From assembly GCA_003255025.1 (NCBI GenBank), contig QANY01013656.1, positions 682,001-746,000 on the forward strand: a DNA stretch of 64,000 bases, written 5' to 3'. Positions 58,722 through 64,000 of this stretch are shown in pieces. The notes beneath the pieces were generated by a model. That model did not search any database. It was not told the origin of the DNA and worked only from the letters and a program-made list of their open reading frames with translations. The position numbers and the translations under genes are program-made. The stretch is from Datisca glomerata. Taxonomy: Eukaryota > Streptophyta > Magnoliopsida > Cucurbitales > Datiscaceae. Numbering within the stretch: the stretch's first letter is position 1; each line of letters starts with the position of its first letter.

Positions 58722-59124
58722 TGGTGTACGATAATTAATTAAAAAATAAAATTTTTAGGGTTTATTGTGAAGATGGCGATTACAGCCATTTGAATGGCGA
58801 TTACAGCCATTTGAATGGCGATTACAGCCATTTGAATGGCGATTTGAATGGCGATTACAGCCATTTGAATGGCGATTACAGCCATTTGAATGGCGATTAA
58901 GGTCATTTTGATGGCGTTTAGGGACCACTATGGCCATTTTGGAAGTGCAATGGCGATTGAAGCCATTTGAATGACGAATGGTCATGAAGATGCGATTAGC
59001 ACCTTTAGGGTGGCGATTAGGGGATTTTGAGTGGCGATTAGACATCATGAATGGCGATTGCAATTTTAGGGGTTCAACAAATTTGTAGAGAGTACAAATT
59101 TTTTTAATTAATTACCGTACACCA
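58722..59124. repeat. 403-bp inverted-repeat element filled with a 21-bp minisatellite
   Basis: Ends tggtgtacgataattaatta (58722 on) and, reversed, tggtgtacggtaattaatta, matching at 24 of 25 positions. The interior (58774-59057) is ggcgattacagccatttgaa(t): five full 21-bp units, one short unit and about eight diverged ones. The minus-strand frame with NRHSNGC repeats is a translation of this. No clear target duplication. Confidence 0.75.
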
Positions 59125-59338
59125 AGAAAAATTTTAAAATTAATTTTTTTCGAGGTGTTCTTCTAAAATGTAGTAGGGTTCACCATAAATCTAAAGGTGT
59201 TCACATCCAACCTTGGGGGTTATACATGTTCGTTAAATAGTAAAAAATTATGAATCGATAAATGTAAGATATAATAGTGTGTAAAATGATAAATGTAAGA
59301 CATAATTGTATGAATAGAGAAAGGAATATAGAATTTAG
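59125..59338. other. Spacer with no feature
   Basis: AT-rich; carries one copy of the 'gttatacatgttcgttaaat' word noted at 58449 and 59785. Confidence 0.4.
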
Positions 59339-59711
59339 TATGAGTGTTCAAAATTATCCTGAACCGAAGCGAACTAAAAATGACAGGTTCGGTCGGTTCT
59401 TTATATATGTTCGGTTCAGGAAAATGAGAGAACCAAAATTTCAGTTTGGTTAAGGATTTTGGTGGTTTTTGAATCAAACCGAACCGAAATAAAACTTTAA
59501 TTATATATATTTTTTCAATAATATCATTTAAAAATTATTTTTAATTAATAACACCAAATCAAAGAATCAAACTGAATCGAAACTCACGGTTCGATTTGGT
59601 TCTTTTAGCATGAACGACTCGGTTCTGTTCGGTTTTATCAACGAACTAAAGTTTCAGTTCTGTTCAGTTTTTCACCAAAAAACCGAACGAACCGAACCGT
59701 GAACACCCATT
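59339..59711. mobile_element. hAT-like MITE, 373 bp
   Basis: Ends tatgagtgttca and, reversed, aatgggtgttca; subterminal gaaccg/cggttc clusters on both sides; flanking octamers gaatttag (59331-59338) and ggatttat (59712-59719) agree at 6 of 8, as expected of an aged 8-bp hAT duplication. No open frame. Confidence 0.65.
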
Positions 59712-60189
59712 GGATTTATATTCATATATAATTGTACTACATACATACTAATTTCGTTTTATACATGAATCGAGATTTAGGGTTTACATGTTCGTTAAAT
59801 GGTAAAAAATTATTTTACTTGATACTTGTCATAAAATCACAACAACATAATCAAGAATACATTTTTAAGGGTGTATGAATAAATGTTCAATTGTTTTATT
59901 AATTCATTACTTAATTCAAATCTAATTTAAAGTATAAGTGAAGATACTTAATGTTCGCATTGAAAATTTGAGAATCTTGATAACTTTATTTGTGATTCAT
60001 CGAGTATACCTTGGTCAATTTTAAAAAATCAAAGTTATAAAAAACTATCGTAAAAAGTCATAAAATCTTTGTATTGATGCAAAATCGCCGAAAAACAACA
60101 AAAAACTGCCAAACATTGAAAAGACCGCCAGTATAGGATGCACAAACAGTCGCTATATGGTAGAGAAACTACCGAGATAGAACATCAAA
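59712..60189. other. Spacer with diverged duplicate of 58445-58720
   Basis: See 58216-58721. From 60060 on there are scattered 'accgccagtatagg' words like those at 57960-58075. Confidence 0.45.
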
Positions 60190-61075
60190 GATGCTGGTAA
60201 AAGGTTCTTAAATCACCGGTATAAAGTCATAAAAAATGTACAAGGGTTCACTAAAAATGTACAGGGGTTCACTAAATATGTACTGGGGTTCACCAAATAG
60301 TAGTGGAGTTCACCAAATACGTACAAAATTAATAATTCTTTTGGGGGGTTCACCAAATATGTACTGGGGTTCACAAAAAATATATTGGGGTTCACCAAAT
60401 ATGTAGTGGGGCGGTGTTCACCAAATACGTACAGATTAATAATTCTTGGAGGGGTTCAATAAATATGTACTGTGATTCACCAAATATGTATAGAAGTTTA
60501 TCAAATATGTACTGAGGTTCACAAAAAATGTAAAAGTCAATTTTATACATATTTGGAGAACCTGAGTACATATTTGATGAACCTCTGTACATATTTGGTG
60601 AACCCGAGTACATATTTGGTGACCCCCTCCATGAATTATTACTTTGTATGTATTTGGTAAACCCCACTATATTATGGGTTCATCAAATATGTATTGAGAT
60701 TCACCAAATATGTACTAAGGTTCACCAAATACGTACAAAATAAATAATTCTTGGAGTGGTTCACAAAAAATGTACTGGAGTTCACCAGATATGTACTGAG
60801 CTTCACTAAATACGTACAAAATTAATAATTTTTGAAGGGGTTCACAAAATATGTACTGAAGTTCACCAAACATGTATAGAGGTTTACCAAATGTATATTG
60901 AAGTTCACCAAATATGTATAATTTTGACTTTTTACATATTTGGTGAACCCATGTACATATTTTGTAAACCCAGTACATATTTGGTGACTCACTCCAAGAA
61001 TTATTAATTTGTACGTATTTGGTAAAACTCAGTACATATTTAGTAGACTCATGTACATACTTGGTAAACCATAAA
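60190..61075. repeat. gttcaccaaatatgtactgg minisatellite in alternating orientation
   Basis: Units of about 20-24 bp. Orientation is forward at 60235-60530, reversed (acatatttggtgaaccc) at 60540-60660, forward at 60675-60925 and reversed at 60930-61070. The four blocks make two inverted pairs that could fold back. Frames rich in 'YLVNPS/YIFGEP' are translations of the repeat. Confidence 0.85.
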
Positions 61076-61203
61076 AAACAAAAATAAAACAAAATGTAAA
61101 ATTTTGTACAAGTGACTGGCTGAGTCTTGTGTGGTTCGGATTGCTCCAAATGTAATCAAAGAGCCATAATGGCTCAGCATCAATGCCGAGAATTTATTCT
61201 CGG
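61076..61203. other. Flank of copia C3 with two small hairpins
   Basis: gagccat-a-atggctc (about 61161-61175) and ccgagaa-ttta-ttctcgg (61186-61203) lie side by side just before the LTR start. Confidence 0.5.
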
Positions 61204-61547
61204 TGTTAAGGCAGTGAGCTGAAGTAGTGCCACGTGTTCTCTTTTAGCCTTGTCAGCTCATGACTCAGCTTCACTTACCTCACTGCCAGATCATATTTGG
61301 TTGTTCAGAAAAGAATTGTGCTATCCCTCGTGCTTTTCGGTGTGCTCCAATGGTTGCTTGACAGATTCCTTCTCTTGCTAACAAACTAGATTATTTCTTT
61401 TTTCTCTAAGCTTTTACTGCCAATATATAATTTTTGTACTAGTCTATTACGAAGATAATGATTTCTCAAGTGATTGAATATTATACCTAAATTAGTGGTC
61501 AAGCTTCTGCTATCTTCTTCTTCTTTATGTTTTTCCTTAAGTTCTAC
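61204..61547 (+). repeat. Copia C3 5' LTR (about 344 bp)
   Basis: Starts TGTTAAGGCAGTGAGCTG and runs to the base before the PBS. The 3' end does not show a clear ..CA. TATA-like 'ccaatatataat' at 61420-61431. The matching 3' LTR lies outside the window. Confidence 0.6.
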
Positions 61548-61548
61548 C

Positions 61549-61560
61549 TGGTATCAGAGC
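61549..61560 (+). promoter_or_regulatory. Copia C3 primer-binding site
   Basis: tggtatcagagc, exact initiator-Met-type primer site. Confidence 0.9.
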
Positions 61561-62500
61561 CATTAGTGGCTTCCTCTGATTCAATCACTCAAAACAAAGA
61601 GACTTCCAAAAATACTCCAAAAAATGCCACTGAATTAAACCCTTTCTCTAATACCCTTCATTCCATTCAGTCTATCAAGCTTGACAAAGACAATCATATT
61701 CTTTGGAAGGCAGAAGCTGAACCAGCTATTATTGGGTAAGGTCTAAGTGAGTTCATCCTCAATATACAACCTAAACCAGTTGAAAACCTAGATGATGGCT
61801 GCCTCAACCCTGAGTATATTCAGTGGGTTCGTAGTGACCAACTGCTTCTCAGTTGGCTAAGGTCAACCATGAGTGATAGGATTCTTGGCTTCGTCTTACA
61901 ATATGAGATCTCAAGAGGATTTTGGCTTGCTCTAGAAAGAACCTACACAATCTAATCTAAGGCTAAGTTACTAACCTAAAAAATTCACTGTACATCACAA
62001 GAAAGGATGATAGAAGTATACTAGACTATATAGATGTTATGAGAACCATTGGAGACCAACTCTAAGCAATAGGTGATGATATAAATGAGCAAGACCTTAT
62101 CCTACACATCTTAAATGGTTTGCAGCTGAGTTTGACCCCATAGTAGTGAATATCACTTCTAGGACTAATAACCGCACAATAGAGGAAGTTCAGTCACTGT
62201 TACTCATCCATGAGTCAAGGATTGAAAAGTTGAATACAGAAAGGGAAGCTAGGTTAAAGCCTGTGCCAACCTAGTCCACGACACATCAAACCAAAATGGT
62301 TTCAACAAAAAATTCAATAACAATCAGCAACAACAGTTGAACTACAGCCCTACAAATTAAAACAACAAAAATTGTGGCAGGGGACAGTCAAACTTTAGAT
62401 AAGGAAGAAGAGGTGTTCGTGGTGGCAGACAAAGTGAAAGAGTAACATGTCAAGTCTGTAGCAAAGTTGGGCACCCTGCAACCTCTTGATGGTTTAGGTT
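61561..62500 (+). pseudogene. Copia C3: gag
   Basis: 'SIKLDKDNHILWKAEAEPAI' (61670-61735), the copia Gag 'L...N...W' entry, a TAA, then 'GLSEFILNIQPKPVENLDD', 'WVRSDQLLLSWLRSTMSD' and 'RGFWLALERTY' (UBN2-type core). A zinc knuckle 'CQVCSKVGHPATS' near 62450 has kept C-x2-C-x4-H but lost the last Cys. Several stops and frame changes. Confidence 0.85.
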
Positions 62501-62904
62501 TGATAAAACTATCAAGCTGTTCCTCAGGCTCATCTCACCTTCCAACCCAACACACCACATCACCTTTCCACACAAGCTTCACTAGTTCAACCTATGCAAT
62601 AAACTCAGAATATGGTTCAGAAAATACATGGTATACAGATAGTGCAGCCACTTATCATGTGACTTCAAACATGGATAATCTCAATCTTGCTAATGACTAT
62701 TAGGGTAATGACAAACTCATAGTAGGAAATGGTAAGCAGCTCCGAGTCACTCATATTGGTAAAAGTTCTTTTCTTTCCACTCTCTACAATCTTCAACTAA
62801 GTAATACGCTTAGAGTTCCAAAAATAACAAAAAACATTATAAGTGTTTCAAAACTCACCTCTGACAATCCAGTTTTTGTAGAGTTTGACTCTAACTTATG
62901 TTTT
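62501..62904 (+). pseudogene. Copia C3: protease
   Basis: 'ENTWYTDSAATYHVTSNMDN' near 62620-62680. The active site D-S-G-A-T has become D-S-A-A-T. Then 'LIVGNGKQLRVTHIGKSSF' and 'LRVPKITKNIISVSKLTSDN' (to 62870), the usual retropepsin C-terminus, in an uninterrupted frame except for a stop at 62701. Confidence 0.85.
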
Positions 62905-63540
62905 GTGAAGGACCTAGATACAAGAACTATTCTACTCAAAGGAAGACTTAAGGATGGTTTGTATGAGTTGTTTGTGCCAGCAAAGAAGAACTCAAGAGCT
63001 CTAACCTACACATTTTATATGTTTAATGACTCTATGTCACTTGTTTCAGCTATAACTAGTACTAATGACTTTTATTCCAAGAAAGATTATGTTTGTACTA
63101 TTAGAAGTTCTCTTGTCCCTTTTGTAACTTCTGCTGGTGTATTAAACTCATCATATAAGTTCAATAAAAATCTCTGTACTGTTTCATCTGTCTCTGAGCT
63201 CAGTACACATATGTCTCACACATTTAGTTTCTACTTGCTAATTAGGTAAAAGTCATGGGCTCACTCACTATATCTCACACATTGTCACAACTCAACCATT
63301 GGAACTAAATTCAAACCTATGAGGTCCTACACCACTGACCTCAAAAGGATATAGATATTACATACACTTCTTAGATGATTTTTCCAGGTACACTTGGATT
63401 TATCCTCTTAAACTTAAGTCTGATACATTTAACACTTTTCTGCATTTTAAAGCACTAGTTGAAAAATAGTTTGGCTTGCCTATCAAGTCTTTACAATCTG
63501 ACTAGGGGTGAGTATAGGACTTTCGCTCCATATCTTCAAA
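62905..63540 (+). pseudogene. Copia C3: pre-integrase and truncated integrase
   Basis: 'ILLKGRLKDGLYELFVP' (62935-62985) is the standard link. After 63249 come broken core pieces: 'YYIHFLDDFSRYTWIYPLK' (63355-63415, one Asp pair), 'HFKALVEK.FGLPIKSLQSD' (63440-63500) and 'GEYRTFAPYLQ' at about 63510-63540. There the integrase stops in mid-core and RNase H follows, so the rest of integrase and all of RT are deleted. Confidence 0.82.
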
Positions 63541-63558
63541 TACAGGACATCTCTTCGA

Positions 63559-64000
63559 ATGCAGGCATGCAAGAGACTCTTAAGGTATCTAAAAGGTACT
63601 CTTCATGAAGGCTTACTTCTCAAGCCAACCTTTTCCTTCAACTTGGAAGCCTTCTGTGATGGAGATTGGGCTAGCTGCTCAAATGATCGTAAATCCACTT
63701 GTGGCTATGCTGTGTTTCTTAGATCCTCCCAACTGTTTTATTCCTCAAAGAAGCAGCATGTTGTTGCTAGAAGTAGCACAGAAAGTGAGTATCGGGCCTT
63801 AGCTCACACAATTCGTGAAATTACTTGGATTCAGTCTCTCCTTTGTGAAATGCACTGTCCTCTCTCTTCTACACCAATTATTTGGTGTGACAATGAGGGT
63901 GTTGCATCCATAGCTTCCAATCCAAACTCTCATGCTCGAACTAAGTATATTGAGATTGATGTTCATTTTATAAGGGACAAGGTTCTTGCAAGGCAGTTGG
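63559..64000 (+). CDS. Copia C3: RNase H, open to the window edge
   Basis: A clean frame from an ATG at 63559 with no stop in 147 codons. Family motifs in order: 'RLLRYLKGTLHEGLLL', 'AFCDGDWASC' (first Asp), 'KSTCGYAVFL', 'KKQHVVARSSTESEYRAL' (Glu), 'IIWCDNEGVASIASNPNSH' (second Asp) and 'HARTKYIEIDVHFIRDKV'. The ATG is probably accidental, because the frame belongs to a former polyprotein joined here by deletion. It is by far the least decayed coding stretch in the window and runs past 64000. Confidence 0.88.
   Translation, partial: MQACKRLLRYLKGTLHEGLLLKPTFSFNLEAFCDGDWASCSNDRKSTCGYAVFLRSSQLFYSSKKQHVVARSSTESEYRALAHTIREITWIQSLLCEMHCPLSSTPIIWCDNEGVASIASNPNSHARTKYIEIDVHFIRDKVLARQL

Noticed and set aside
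58755..59063. 102-codon NRHSNGC-repeat frame as a novel repeat protein
   Set aside because: The unit is 21 bp, so any frame stays open; composition is set by the minisatellite, and the array sits between inverted repeats of a non-coding element.
60213..61149. Frames with YLVNPS/YIFGEP repeats as a repeat protein
   Set aside because: They exist on both strands because the repeat itself is inverted block by block; there is no start context or conserved non-repeat part.
1..64000. tRNA or rRNA genes
   Set aside because: I saw no cloverleaf with A/B boxes and no rRNA-like stretch; tRNA-like words are the retroelement primer sites only.

Overview
The window looks like a stretch of a dicot-type plant nuclear genome. 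It is AT-rich, contains no intact host gene that I can recognise, and is almost entirely nested, decayed transposable elements. The plant assignment rests on Tat-type Ty3/gypsy elements with two RNase H domains, Ty1/copia elements primed by an initiator-Met-type tRNA, CCCTAAA telomere-type heptamers, and a captured plant-like gene with plant-style introns. Nearly every coding segment carries stops or frameshifts, so coding calls are given as pseudogene spans.

Layout. (1) 1-8280, + strand: two copies of one Ty3/gypsy family (family A). Copy 1 keeps gag and the last codons of integrase but has lost the rest of pol. Copy 2 keeps gag, protease, RT, RNase H, a second RNase H and integrase. Both carry a 37-bp palindromic tandem repeat just after pol (13 units at 1146-1612, two at 8203-8280). 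(2) 8700-21315, - strand: a second Tat/Ogre-like gypsy element (family B). Read from the right it has a 1.7-kb LTR, a PBS, an extra ORF1 (DUF7745-like plus coiled coil), gag, protease, a G-patch-like linker, RT, two RNase H domains, integrase, and a small coiled-coil ORF past pol. Its 3' LTR is missing. It inserted into the 5' LTR of the next element. (3) 21316-30318, + strand: copia element C1. (4) 30319-34657: a mosaic of pyrimidine-rich DNA, several tandem-repeat families and a truncated retroelement end with LTR (- strand). (5) 36037-57103, + strand: copia element C2, split by three later insertions. These are a - strand copia C1b (41577-54783, same family as C1), a solo LTR in its RNase H domain (55095-57008), and, inside the C1b LTR, a 3.9-kb TIR element (42306-46222). 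(6) 57105-61075: 170 bp of telomere-type repeat joined directly to the truncated C2, followed by about 4 kb of unrelated minisatellites, a 403-bp inverted-repeat element and a hAT-like MITE. (7) 61204-64000, + strand: copia element C3, with RT deleted but a clean RNase H frame running off the window.

The most interesting object is the 3.9-kb TIR element. Its minus strand carries five exons, in order and with usable splice signals, matching the C-terminal half of the initiator-tRNA A64 2'-O-ribosylphosphate transferase (Rit1) family. Its plus strand carries the 3' end of a second, convergent gene. It appears to be a Pack-type transposon that picked up a two-gene locus. The second focus is the telomere/minisatellite block, which reads like an old telomere-subtelomere piece fused to a broken retrotransposon.

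The proteins named here are retroelement parts (capsid, protease, polymerase, RNase H, integrase) that would have worked together in reverse transcription and integration. None of the copies is complete, and none looks able to move on its own.
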